Shown: in pieces, positions 38,309 to 46,319 of the stretch | Layout of the letters: every line of letters begins with the position of its first letter | Numbering within the stretch: position 1 is the first letter of the stretch | Source of the DNA: Saprospirales bacterium GYS_P2D | Lineage (GTDB): Bacteria > Bacteroidota > Bacteroidia > Chitinophagales > Saprospiraceae | DNA: 64,000 nt | Assembly (NCBI GenBank): GCA_009833045.1 | Contig: WUUP01000013.1 | Coordinates: 1-64,000, forward strand | Direction: 5' to 3' | The notes under the pieces: generated by a model | Seen by the model: the letters and a program-made list of their open reading frames with translations, nothing else | The model's database searches: none | What the model was told of the DNA's origin: nothing | Program-made: the position numbers and the translations under genes

Positions 38309-39007
38309 TTAGCTTTTAGAGACAGAGCCTCCAGAGCTTTTATCTATGTCTTTGTTCGTCGGATTGCCGTGGTAGCTGATGCTGGCCCCAGAGTTTGCCC
38401 GAGCTATTATTTTCTCTTTTACAGTGATCTTGAGATTAGCTCCGGAGCTGGCTTTGAGGTTAGCCTCATTAGTCACGAGATCATAGGCACGACATGAGGA
38501 GCCCGAGCTGACTTTGATCGTAGCGTAGTCACTCTCACCAGCGATGCTCATAGATGCGCCAGAGCTGACTTTGGCGGTGAGTTCATTAGCTTCTATCTCG
38601 ATGTCCATATTGGATCCAGATGATGAGATGAGCTCGAGCGACTCGGACTCTACGATATCGTCAGAGTGTACTCTTGACCCAGAGGTGGACTTGATGCCTT
38701 CGAGCTCCTCTGAGTAGTAGATGACGACTTCGACCTTGCGTTTGCTGTTCCATCCAGAAAACCAACTTTTGGTTTCGACCTTCACTTTGAGATGATCGCC
38801 ATCTATCTCCGTAGACACTTGATCGAGATCTATGCCATCTACAGTGATGTCTATTTTATTGGTGGATGATTTCACGAGCTCTGCGGTGATGCCTGAGGAG
38901 ACTGTGATCTCGTCAAAAGACCCGAGTGTGCGAGTCTCTGTATCAGAAAAAGCGAAGATAGCTACAGCTATAAGCGAAAATGCAGAGCTTAGGATTAATT
39001 TTTTCAT
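38309..39007 (-). CDS. DUF2807 (head GIN domain) exported protein
   Basis: A signal peptide (LILSSAFSLIAVAIFAFS) is followed by FDEITVSSGITAELV and repeated SSGS/SSGA turns (STSGSRV, SSSGSNM, SSGASM, SSGSSC, SSGANL, NSGASIS). This is the right-handed beta-helix pattern of DUF2807 adhesin-like proteins frequent in Bacteroidota. Function unknown. Confidence 0.85.
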   Translation of the reverse strand: MKKLILSSAFSLIAVAIFAFSDTETRTLGSFDEITVSSGITAELVKSSTNKIDITVDGIDLDQVSTEIDGDHLKVKVETKSWFSGWNSKRKVEVVIYYSEELEGIKSTSGSRVHSDDIVESESLELISSSGSNMDIEIEANELTAKVSSGASMSIAGESDYATIKVSSGSSCRAYDLVTNEANLKASSGANLKITVKEKIIARANSGASISYHGNPTNKDIDKSSGGSVSKS

Positions 39008-39132
39008 GGTAGTGTTTTGATTTAAGTATAGTATGATAGACGTTTCTATTTTTTGGATGGTTGCATGACACCAATGTAGACTCTTAGCAGACTATCATGT
39101 TTGATTTTTCGATGAATGCTTGGGATCTATGG

Positions 39133-39810
39133 CTATAGATAAGGAGCGAGACTATTGAGATATTGATCTATATACAGATTTTTGGTCTTTAGCTTATACT
39201 GCATGACCCAGCGTGGATGAGGGAGAGGGAGCACTTTCTCGACTATGTTGTGCTGTTTGTTGAGGGCTTTCAGGTATTTATAGTTTTTCCCTTTTCCGAT
39301 AGAGTAGATCACTTTTTGGCTACAGCCAAAGGACAGCTGCGCTCGGATATTGCGCAGGATCATGGGTTCTACTGCTTCTTGGAGCTTGCGGTCATCATAG
39401 TAGTTGCAGTTGATCCCTGTATCTGTGACGAATCCCAAGGGACAAACAGAGGCTATATAAAAACGGCTATAGAAGACCTCAAATCCTCCTATTGCATTGA
39501 TCATATCTGTGATGAATATCGAAGATAGCTCCCGCTTCATGTCAAAGCTATGCTCTATGCCTATCTGATCCGTCAGCACTACAGGATCCGTGAATCCTAT
39601 ACCTGTGATACCCGCTCCGAGTCGACCCGGATTGATGCCCATGAGTAGTATACGCTCCTCCTCATCGCTAAAGTAACGCTCATAAAATGCTCTGAATACT
39701 CGAATCGTCTCCGTCTGCTCAAAGGGATATAAAAAAGAATACTGATCGGGTATCTCTACTGGCTGCAGTGATAGGTGATAGTCGATGACTCGATCAGCAA
39801 AAGTAGACAT
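39133..39810 (-). CDS. SMUG-like uracil-DNA glycosylase family protein (DUF4918)
   Basis: GINPGRLGAGITGIGF resembles motif 1 of SMUG glycosylases (GMNPGPFGMAQTG), and LPHPRWVMQYK corresponds to motif 2 with its histidine. Bacterial SMUG2-type proteins of Bacteroidota excise uracil or oxidised pyrimidines from DNA; that role is inferred by similarity. Cytosolic, 225 residues. It sits 8 bases downstream of the TIM-barrel gene. Confidence 0.7.
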   Translation of the reverse strand: MSTFADRVIDYHLSLQPVEIPDQYSFLYPFEQTETIRVFRAFYERYFSDEEERILLMGINPGRLGAGITGIGFTDPVVLTDQIGIEHSFDMKRELSSIFITDMINAIGGFEVFYSRFYIASVCPLGFVTDTGINCNYYDDRKLQEAVEPMILRNIRAQLSFGCSQKVIYSIGKGKNYKYLKALNKQHNIVEKVLPLPHPRWVMQYKLKTKNLYIDQYLNSLAPYL

Positions 39811-39818
39811 GCCGCTAT

Positions 39819-40712
39819 CTATACATCGCAGATTAAGACTGCCTGGCGGAGGGCCTCCAAACGCTCCTCATCTGTTTCGCCCGACGGGACGAACTCCTGA
39901 CCTATGAAGCCCGTATAGCCTGTCTTTTTGATCTCCTCCATGATATATCGATAGTTGAGCTCATTAGTCTCATCGATCTCGTGGCGGCCAGGGACACCAG
40001 CAGTATGATAATGAGAGATGTAGTCAGCGTACTTTCGGATAGTAGCGACGACGTCCCCCTCCATGATCTGAGCGTGGTAGATGTCATACAGTATTTTGAA
40101 GTTAGGCGAGTCGATCATCTCGCACAGTGCGACACCCCATTCCATATTATCAAACTGATGGTCTGGATGATTCACCTTAGAGTTGAGATACTCCATGGAG
40201 ATAGTGATGCCATTATCCTCGGCTAATCCTATGATCCTATTGATTCCGTTTTTGCAGTTGATCAGATTTTGATAGTCGGTTCTACCTTGGCGCTTGCCAG
40301 AGAGTACGATGAGATTATCTACTCCTGCTTTGACTGCTTTTGGGATGAGTGCTTTGAAGTATTCTTCCAGCTTGTCATGATTATCTGGATTTGAATAAAA
40401 ATTGTCCAGAGAGACACCCTCTGGATATTTATCCCAGCCGATGGCGCAGGTCAGCCCATAGTCTTTCATGATCTCCCACTCATCTGGTCCTGTCAGCTCG
40501 ATGGAGTGCATACCATATGATTGGACCGCTTCACAGAGTTGCTCGAGAGGCAGCTTACCATAGCACCAGCGAGATACTGAGTGTTTGAATGTTCCTTTGA
40601 GGCCTTGATCAGTGGCGACGGCAGCCGTAGCGGCCTTGCAGGCTGTAGCTGATGATAGTACGAGTCCACCAGCTGCGAGAGACGATGCTTTGATAGCTTT
40701 TCTACGATCCAT
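39819..40712 (-). CDS. Exported xylose-isomerase-like TIM-barrel protein (hydroxypyruvate isomerase type)
   Basis: The N-terminus is Tat-like (DRRKAIKASSLAAGGLVL) with a possible lipobox Cys25. The rest is an AP-endonuclease-2-type TIM barrel with metal-ligand residues in ISMEYLNSK, ILYDIYHAQ, ISHYHTAGVPGRHE and FIGQEFVP. This is the hydroxypyruvate isomerase subgroup. An exported isomerase/epimerase acting on sugar acids is likely, but substrate is unknown. Confidence 0.8.
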   Translation of the reverse strand: MDRRKAIKASSLAAGGLVLSSATACKAATAAVATDQGLKGTFKHSVSRWCYGKLPLEQLCEAVQSYGMHSIELTGPDEWEIMKDYGLTCAIGWDKYPEGVSLDNFYSNPDNHDKLEEYFKALIPKAVKAGVDNLIVLSGKRQGRTDYQNLINCKNGINRIIGLAEDNGITISMEYLNSKVNHPDHQFDNMEWGVALCEMIDSPNFKILYDIYHAQIMEGDVVATIRKYADYISHYHTAGVPGRHEIDETNELNYRYIMEEIKKTGYTGFIGQEFVPSGETDEERLEALRQAVLICDV

Positions 40713-40962
40713 GAGTGAGATAGTTTTATTGTTATGTCAGAAAAATAAGATTTTTCAGTCTTAGGCGGTAGGGATTTTGGGTACTTATCTTATGATGAAG
40801 TGTTTTTAGTACACGTTTTGCTGATGAATACTTGTATTTCCAGCAATGATGTGGAGCTAAGTGTCAGAGCAATGCTTAGATGGATTTTATATTTCTAAAT
40901 TGAGAATATTGATTTATTATTGCAGTCCCAATTTTACAACACTGGAAATGTCCAGCATATCG

Positions 40963-41037
40963 GGGTCATTAGCTCAGTTGGTTTAGAGCGCTGCCTTGAC
41001 AGGGCAGAGGTCACTGGTTCGAGTCCAGTATGACCCA
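40963..41037 (+). tRNA. tRNA-Val (GAC)
   Basis: Acceptor stem GGGTCAT/ATGACCC, D arm with AGCTCAGTTGG, anticodon stem ctgcc/ggcag with loop TTGACAG (anticodon GAC), T arm GGTTCGAGTCC. CCA is not encoded. Confidence 0.95.
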
Positions 41038-41440
41038 CATTTTTCCCCTTCTTATTGTTTTTCTGAATATCGAAAGACCCTCACGAGACCTCGTGTGGGG
41101 CTATCTCACTGGTTTTCAAGCAACTTTGCTCTAAATGAGCTATCTTTGCAAACTAATTCGGGAAAGTTCTCATCCGAGATTGGAACTTTTTTGATTAAAG
41201 AATCTGTTGTAATAGTTGCATGACAGCAAAAAAAGATAAAAAGCTTACCCACCTATTGATCACCAAGTCAGGATATCTACTCATCTCCTTAGTTTTCCAA
41301 GTTTGGTCATTTTTTAGTCCGAGACCGGTGTTATTACCACTCAGAGTGAATAGTTTTTGTCAAAATACTACTGAATCCAAACTATCAAGAAATCTAAGGT
41401 GACAAGAGATCACCATTTATTAATAAAATAAGAAAGCACA
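41038..41440. other. Intergenic stretch before rpsU
   Basis: No supported gene. A 60-codon ORF at 41220-41402 has no recognisable features. TATCTTTG at 41141-41148 fits the -7 element TAnnTTTG and could drive the rpsU series, but a -33 element at the right distance is missing. Confidence 0.4.
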
Positions 41441-41623
41441 TTGCTAATAATTAACGTAAAAGACGACGAGTCAATAGAAAGAGCTCTAAAACGATACAAG
41501 AGAAAACACAGAAATGTAAGACTCATCAAAGAACTCCGTAAAAGACAGCACTTCACAAAACCATCTGTCGAAAGGAGAAATGAAATTCTTAATGCTGAGT
41601 ATAGAAATATGAAATTTAATTGA
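41441..41623 (+). CDS. rpsU: Ribosomal protein bS21
   Basis: The 60 residues (LIINVKDDESIERALKRYKR, then RQHFTKPSVERRNEI) are clearly bS21. The only possible start is TTG at 41441, because an in-frame stop lies four codons upstream. No strong Shine-Dalgarno sequence is seen. bS21 binds the 30S platform near the anti-Shine-Dalgarno end, and in Bacteroidota it takes part in hiding that sequence. Two small genes follow on the same strand and may be co-transcribed. Confidence 0.93.
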   Translation: MLIINVKDDESIERALKRYKRKHRNVRLIKELRKRQHFTKPSVERRNEILNAEYRNMKFN

Positions 41624-41637
41624 TTTAAATAGATATT

Positions 41638-41880
41638 ATGGCTAGAAGAAAGACAAAGAAATTCGATTTCGGAAAGGGAATTTATTACTTCGAAATCAAG
41701 AAAGGTTTTAATAATAATATCACGATCAAACGAACGACGCTCAAAAAAGCTCTCGAAGCGTATAATATGTATCTCCGTACACAAAAAGATAACTGTCAAT
41801 GGTTAGGTAAGTGGGATGGCAAAAAGTTCGTAGAGGAAGACGTGAATGCTCTCTTTGAGCAAGAGGCAATGACAGCTTAA
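41638..41880 (+). CDS. Small conserved-looking basic protein
   Basis: An 80-residue protein with a Lys/Arg-rich N-terminus (ARRKTKKFDFGKGIYYFEIK) and an acidic end. It is placed 14 bases after rpsU and 16 before the cold-shock gene. The position and basic start suggest a nucleic-acid-binding role, but I do not recognise the family. Confidence 0.7.
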   Translation: MARRKTKKFDFGKGIYYFEIKKGFNNNITIKRTTLKKALEAYNMYLRTQKDNCQWLGKWDGKKFVEEDVNALFEQEAMTA

Positions 41881-41896
41881 GTAAATACAGACTACA

Positions 41897-42199
41897 ATGG
41901 GATTTTTAACAAAACTAAAATCAATCTTCGGCGGCAGTGATGCAGGCGCTACGACTACTACTACAGTACCATCAAGAGCTACAGCACAGAATGGTAAAGA
42001 CAATAAGTACGTAGGCAAAATCACACACTTTAATTATAAAAAAGGTTACGGATTCGTAGAGGTGCCTCAGATGGAGAATAGAGTTTTTCTCCACGTATCT
42101 GAGCTATCTGGCAAAGCACGAAAAGGTAAGCAAGTGGAATTCGTATTGGAGGCCACTGATAAAGGAGTGAAGGCTACCGAAGCAGTAATCCTAAATTAA
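41897..42199 (+). CDS. Cold-shock domain protein with N-terminal extension
   Basis: After a ~40-residue Thr/Ala-rich extension comes a cold-shock fold with RNP1 (KKGYGFVEV) and RNP2 (RVFLHVSEL). It ends KGVKATEAVILN. It probably binds single-stranded RNA. A strong terminator closes the rpsU/small protein/CSD group. Confidence 0.88.
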   Translation: MGFLTKLKSIFGGSDAGATTTTTVPSRATAQNGKDNKYVGKITHFNYKKGYGFVEVPQMENRVFLHVSELSGKARKGKQVEFVLEATDKGVKATEAVILN

Positions 42200-42273
42200 C
42201 AAAAGTATCCACACAGAGGTCGATCTAATAGCAGGACGACGATCGTGGATTATCTTTTTAGGAAAAATTACAC

Positions 42274-42309
42274 AAAGGTATTCAGCGACATGCTGGATAC
42301 CTTTTTTTA
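42274..42309 (+). terminator. Terminator of the rpsU series
   Basis: Stem aaggtattcagc/gctggatacctt followed by seven T. Confidence 0.88.
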
Positions 42310-42337
42310 TGAATACTATCACAGGCTACTACTGGGC

Positions 42338-42398
42338 ATAAAAAAGCCATCCTTCAAACTCGATAGATATAATTTCTTATCAAGTATGAAGAATGGCT
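42338..42398 (-). terminator. Terminator of the histidine kinase gene
   Basis: On the minus strand agccattcttca (42398-42387) pairs with tgaaggatggct (42356-42345, one mismatch/G-U), with a long loop, followed by TTTTTT. Confidence 0.6.
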
Positions 42399-42563
42399 AA
42401 AATCACCTTGGCTGAATTGTTTTGATCACCTCAACTTTTTGAGATGTTGATGGAGTGATTAGACTCCATCTATTCTTTTATCAAATTATTTTAAGAAGTC
42501 TTTCCTTCCTTATTAATTGATAATGTAAAGATATGGGCGTCTAAAACGCTTGCAGTGATGGTA

Positions 42564-44387
42564 TTAACCCATTTTGACCATAGGGTTTTCACTTATCTCC
42601 TCTTTGATGAAGTCAGATAGAGGGATATGTACAGTGACCGATGTGCCTCGCTGAGGGGCGGAGTCAATATCCATTTCTCCCTTGAGTAGGCTGACTCTTG
42701 ATTGGAGATTGTCCAGGCCGAGTCCTTTATTGATCTCATCTATGACGAATCCTGTACCGTTGTCCTCTACCATGACGAATATCTCTTTGTCATTCTTATT
42801 GACCTGTACATCTATCTCGGAGGCATGTGCATGTTTCAGTGCATTATTCAGCAGCTCCTGAATGATCCGATACACATGGAGCTTAGCATCATCATTGAGA
42901 TACCCATCTATATCGTTGACATGGAGTGATATCTCGAGTACTCCTCTGATGCTATATCTATTGACCAGATCCCTGAGCGCAGCGCTGAGTCCGAGATTCT
43001 CGAGAGCATTGGGTTTTAGGTTTCTGGCTATATCTCGTACATCCTTGCAGGCCAGGTCGATCAGGTCCATTATCTTTTCATAGTCGGGATCATGGCTGAG
43101 CTGGTCGTGATCTACCTGTAGGGAGTCATACTGTAGCTTGAGCGTAGAGAGCATACCTCCGAGACTATCGTGGAGCTCTGTAGCTATGCGAGTCCGCTCA
43201 GCTTCTTGTCCATTGACCATGGCCTCGAGATTTTTGATCTTCAGAGAGTTTTCGAGATCAGTGATTTTCTGGCGTGATATCTCTTCTTGTTGTTCTGCGA
43301 TGAGATTTTTAGTAGCGAGCTTCTGTCGCTGTAGTCTATAGAGGTAGAGCGCCAGTCCTGCGAGTAGTAGCAGTATCGATCCTAATATTAAAAACAGTCT
43401 CGTCCTTTGCGTCAGGCGAAACTCTTTGAGCTCATTATCCTGTACGAGCTCTCTGATCTCTCGCTCTTTCTCATAGGTCTGATATTTGACAGCGAGCTGA
43501 TTAGCCAGTGCATATTTTTCTTGATTGTAGAGATATGACTTGATACGGTCTGCCTCCACGAGCGACTCGTAGGCAGCATCCATGTTTCCATCAGAGTTAT
43601 ACAGTACTGCGAGCAGCTCATAGATGTTTTGGTTGAGCTGATTGTCAGTAGACGCCATATCCCGAGCAGCTTCAGCATTTAGTAGAGCTTTATCTGTCTG
43701 GCCATCTTTATTGAGATAGGTCGCCATGATATAGAGGATGGCAGGATCATAGTCATAGATGTCATAGGCCTCGGAGAGCTCGAGCGTATAGCGGCCTTGC
43801 TCGAGCACTCGCTCTACATTGCCCAGCTTGCCAAAGAGCTCTATGATAGTCAGTCGTATATCGAGCTCGGCAGCATGGTCCTCTATCTCGATACTACCAG
43901 AGAGCGCCTGCTCTACATAGGGGATCGCTTTTTCGTATTCCTGTTTCTTATGATAGATCTGGCCGAGCTGCTTAGTAGCAGCGATGACTTTCTGTTTGAT
44001 TCCTTTCTCTTTATAAAATCTAAAGGCCTCTGCTGTGAGCTCCAGTGCCTCGTCGAGGAAGATCTCTTCTAAGATATAAAACTCAGCCAGCGCCAGTCGA
44101 GCATTATAAAATCCCAGGTCATCCTTTAGATATTTATAGTAGCGAGCACTCTCTATGAGGTCACCTATGATGTCTTGATTTCGGAGAGGCACGTCAAAAT
44201 TGTGCAACGCACGATCGTAGTATGCCTTAGCTAATCCCTCATAGTTTTTACTTAGGCTGTTTTCCTCGATCTGATCATTGATCTGCTGGAGTCGCTCTAC
44301 ATAATTACTATCCAGTGGATTAAAAATCGCAAAAGAAGTAATGGTATACCATAATATTAGCAGGACCGTACAGGTTAATTTTCTCAT
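42564..44387 (-). CDS. TPR-containing sensor histidine kinase (HisKA_3)
   Basis: A signal peptide, a periplasmic TPR region (~50-320), one membrane helix (LFLILGSILLLLAGLALYLY), a coiled coil, then HisKA_3 with phospho-acceptor His406 in ATELHDSLGGMLSTLK. The HATPase domain shows IIQELLNNALKHAHA (N box), VEDNGTGF and GLGLDNLQSR. This NarX/LytS-type architecture is common in Bacteroidota, usually paired with a LuxR-type regulator. Such a regulator is divergently encoded 96 bases away. Confidence 0.93.
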   Translation of the reverse strand: MRKLTCTVLLILWYTITSFAIFNPLDSNYVERLQQINDQIEENSLSKNYEGLAKAYYDRALHNFDVPLRNQDIIGDLIESARYYKYLKDDLGFYNARLALAEFYILEEIFLDEALELTAEAFRFYKEKGIKQKVIAATKQLGQIYHKKQEYEKAIPYVEQALSGSIEIEDHAAELDIRLTIIELFGKLGNVERVLEQGRYTLELSEAYDIYDYDPAILYIMATYLNKDGQTDKALLNAEAARDMASTDNQLNQNIYELLAVLYNSDGNMDAAYESLVEADRIKSYLYNQEKYALANQLAVKYQTYEKEREIRELVQDNELKEFRLTQRTRLFLILGSILLLLAGLALYLYRLQRQKLATKNLIAEQQEEISRQKITDLENSLKIKNLEAMVNGQEAERTRIATELHDSLGGMLSTLKLQYDSLQVDHDQLSHDPDYEKIMDLIDLACKDVRDIARNLKPNALENLGLSAALRDLVNRYSIRGVLEISLHVNDIDGYLNDDAKLHVYRIIQELLNNALKHAHASEIDVQVNKNDKEIFVMVEDNGTGFVIDEINKGLGLDNLQSRVSLLKGEMDIDSAPQRGTSVTVHIPLSDFIKEEISENPMVKMG

Positions 44388-44420
44388 AAATCTAAACTCA
44401 GGCTAATCGAAAATGCAAGT

Positions 44421-44438
44421 ATTAGGGTATGCCCTAAT
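44421..44438. promoter_or_regulatory. Palindromic operator candidate between kinase and regulator genes
   Basis: ATTAGGGTATGCCCTAAT has two perfect 7-base arms around TATG. It lies in the 96-base divergent gap, 33 bases upstream of the kinase start and 45 upstream of the regulator start, a fitting position for autoregulation by the LuxR-type dimer. Confidence 0.5.
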
Positions 44439-44483
44439 TTTCGCTGACTGTGCCTGCCTTAATTTGAAATCAAATTATAGAAT

Positions 44484-45128
44484 ATGATAAAGATATTGAT
44501 TGTTGATGATCATAAGATGTTCGTAGAGGGATTAGAGTTTATCCTAAGTAAGGAGGAAGACATCGAGATCGTCCACAGATGCTATGAGGGTAAAGAGGTA
44601 TTCAACAAAGAACTACTCGAAAAAATAGATATCATCCTACTCGACATAAATCTACCTGATATGACAGGGATCGAGGTCAGTGAGCGTATCCTCAAGATGA
44701 ACCAAAATGTAAAAATACTCGTGCTCTCAATGCATGATGAAGAGAGCTATATCACAGAGGTGCTCAAAAGTGGTGCTCTCGGATATGTCCTCAAAAACAC
44801 TGGCCGCAAGGAGCTCGTGACGGCTATCCGTACCGTGGCAAGTGGACGGACCTATTTCTCTGAGGCTATCACAAATACTATCATGAACGGTCTCATGAAC
44901 AATAGTAAAAAGGCTAAACCGATAGAGAAAGATGTACCTAAAATCACTCGCCGTGAAAAAGAGGTCCTCGACCTGATCCTTGATGAAAACACGAACCAAG
45001 AAATAGCGGGCAAGCTATTCATCAGCCTCAAGACGGTAGAGGCACACAGGAGTAATCTCCTCTCAAAGCTAAATGCCAGAAATACAGCGGGGCTCGTCAA
45101 AAAGGCCATGGAGCTCAATCTGGTATAG
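44484..45128 (+). CDS. NarL/LuxR-family response regulator
   Basis: Receiver domain (1-~120) with Asp8-Asp9, phospho-acceptor Asp54 in LLDINLPD, Ser/Thr in VLSMHDEE and Lys in VLKNTGRKE. LuxR HTH at ~148-210 (ITRREKEVLDLILDENTNQE, SLKTVEAHRSNLLSKL). Probably the partner of the divergent TPR kinase. Confidence 0.95.
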   Translation: MIKILIVDDHKMFVEGLEFILSKEEDIEIVHRCYEGKEVFNKELLEKIDIILLDINLPDMTGIEVSERILKMNQNVKILVLSMHDEESYITEVLKSGALGYVLKNTGRKELVTAIRTVASGRTYFSEAITNTIMNGLMNNSKKAKPIEKDVPKITRREKEVLDLILDENTNQEIAGKLFISLKTVEAHRSNLLSKLNARNTAGLVKKAMELNLV

Positions 45129-45164
45129 CGAGCACCATCAGCAAACAAAATCAAACCACATATT

Positions 45165-45200
45165 AATAAGCGGTGTCAGGATCTGGCATCGCTTATTTTA
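45165..45200 (+). terminator. Terminator of the response regulator gene
   Basis: Stem aataagcggtgtca/tggcatcgcttatt (45165-45178 with 45184-45197, two G-U pairs) followed by TTA TTTT-type residues. Confidence 0.75.
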
Positions 45201-45213
45201 GTTTCGGGAGAAA

Positions 45214-45291
45214 AGTCCTGAAAGGACGACATTATGATAGCTCGGGATGTGTGATATCGGCGAGCCCTGAAGGGGCGAAATAATAGAAAGC
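45214..45291 (+). repeat. Two copies of a ~28-base interspersed-type repeat
   Basis: Units at 45214-45241 (agtcctgaaaggacgacatt...) and 45263-45291 (agccctgaaggggcgaaata...). They share the pattern cctgaaRggRcga followed by an AT-rich end and aagct/agct; each holds a small hairpin. The form resembles short dispersed repeats seen in many Bacteroidota genomes. Confidence 0.6.
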
Positions 45292-45321
45292 TTAAAATGG
45301 TAGAAAACTGGCTAATGGGCA

Positions 45322-45525
45322 CAAAAAAGGCTGCCTGAGAAGGCAGCCCCGATTTTCTTGGTCATTATTACCTCTCTCAGGTAGAAAAAAGAAAATGACC
45401 AATATGGATCTAATGATGAAAACGTACGCCAAAGAAAGAAGTAATGTCAAACATATCCAAGAAAATTGTGATCTGTTTTCAGCATTTTTTTGAGCAGAGC
45501 GCCCAGCCTACGGCTGCTGGGCGCT
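45322..45525. other. Gene-free stretch with three hairpins
   Basis: A terminator-like hairpin ggctgcct/aggcagcc (45329-45348) has a T run on the minus strand. A second stem ggtcatt/aatgacc encloses acct/aggt (45360-45399). A perfect 10-base stem agcgcccagc/gctgggcgct (45498-45525) lies just before the tRNA promoter. No coding potential seen. Confidence 0.55.
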
Positions 45526-45569
45526 TCAGAAGATGACTAAAAAAAATCTTTCATTATTTTATTCTGCTA

Positions 45570-45600
45570 TTTGCAGAGTTATGAGGAATACATATCTTTG
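45570..45600 (+). promoter_or_regulatory. Bacteroidota consensus promoter of the tRNA-Ser/tRNA-Pro unit
   Basis: TTTG at 45570-45573, a 19-base spacer, and TATCTTTG at 45593-45600: an exact match to TTTG-N19-TAnnTTTG, 44 bases before tRNA-Ser. Confidence 0.8.
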
Positions 45601-45644
45601 CACCCGCTCAGAAGGAGCCAACAAATACTGTGTATAGACACAAA

Positions 45645-45734
45645 GGAGAGGTGGCTGAGTGGCTGAAAGCGGCACCCTGCTAAGGTGTTATACTGGTAAC
45701 GGTATCGGGGGTTCGAATCCCCCTCTCTCCGCCA
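45645..45734 (+). tRNA. tRNA-Ser (GCT)
   Basis: Acceptor GGAGAGG/TCTCTCC, long variable arm typical of serine tRNAs, anticodon loop CTGCTAA (anticodon GCT), T arm GGTTCGAATCC, CCA encoded. Confidence 0.95.
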
Positions 45735-45756
45735 CTATTTTGAGTGAAGATTTTTT

Positions 45757-45831
45757 CGGGGCGTAGCGCAGTCCGGTTAGCGCACCTGGTTTGGGACCAG
45801 GGGGTCGCAGGTTCGAATCCTGCCGCCCCGA
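45757..45831 (+). tRNA. tRNA-Pro (TGG)
   Basis: Acceptor CGGGGCG/CGCCCCG, anticodon stem cctgg/ccagg with loop TTTGGGA (anticodon TGG), T arm GGTTCGAATCC. CCA not encoded. Confidence 0.95.
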
Positions 45832-45842
45832 CACTGATAATC

Positions 45843-45880
45843 AAGGAGTTATGTTTTTTTTCATAGCTCCTTTTTCTTTT
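45843..45880 (+). terminator. Terminator of the tRNA unit
   Basis: Stem aaggagttatg/catagctcctt (one G-U) with a T-rich loop, then TTTTTCTTTT. Confidence 0.85.
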
Positions 45881-46319
45881 TATGCTTTCTGGGTTCAACA
45901 TAGGTAAAACATTTTCGGGTGATAATCTTCACAGACTTTTGTCTACGTACAAAGGTTAAGAAAACCACAACCACATTTTAATACAAAAAAACTCCCAAGA
46001 AATACCTTGGGAGTGCACAATGCTTGTACAGAAAACAGTATAGCACACAGTATAGCATTTATATCATTAAGCATTTTGGCTCTTTTGTCAACAGTTTATT
46101 TAAAAAAGTCAGTTAAAATTATTCAGAATACTAATCTTTTTCGTTTATAGTAATGAACTACGTAAAAGGAAAATAACAGAAGATTCATCAAGCTCATCCT
46201 TAAAATTGGATCGAGCAATAGCATCTCATACAGCATATATTAATAATAACCTCAAAATACTTGCTGATAAGGCATGAATAAAGAAAGGCATTAGCATGCA
46301 TATGCCCTTCCCATTAAGC
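45881..46319. other. Island edge: gene-free stretch with an orphan minus-strand terminator
   Basis: Actcccaag/cttgggagt (45991-46014) followed on the minus strand by seven T is a good terminator, yet no minus-strand gene ends before it. A short plus-strand reading frame near 46100-46277 (ending LKILADKA) has no start. The site beside tRNA-Pro could be the scar of a lost integrase or element. Confidence 0.5.

Noticed and set aside
41220-41402. 60-codon ORF before rpsU
   Set aside because: No domain, no ribosome-binding site; sequence after the first lines looks like non-coding DNA.
45680-45901. Minus-strand ORF with the string GAAGFEPATPWSQTRCANRTALRP-like text
   Set aside because: It is the antisense of the tRNA-Ser and tRNA-Pro genes, a well-known false protein prediction.
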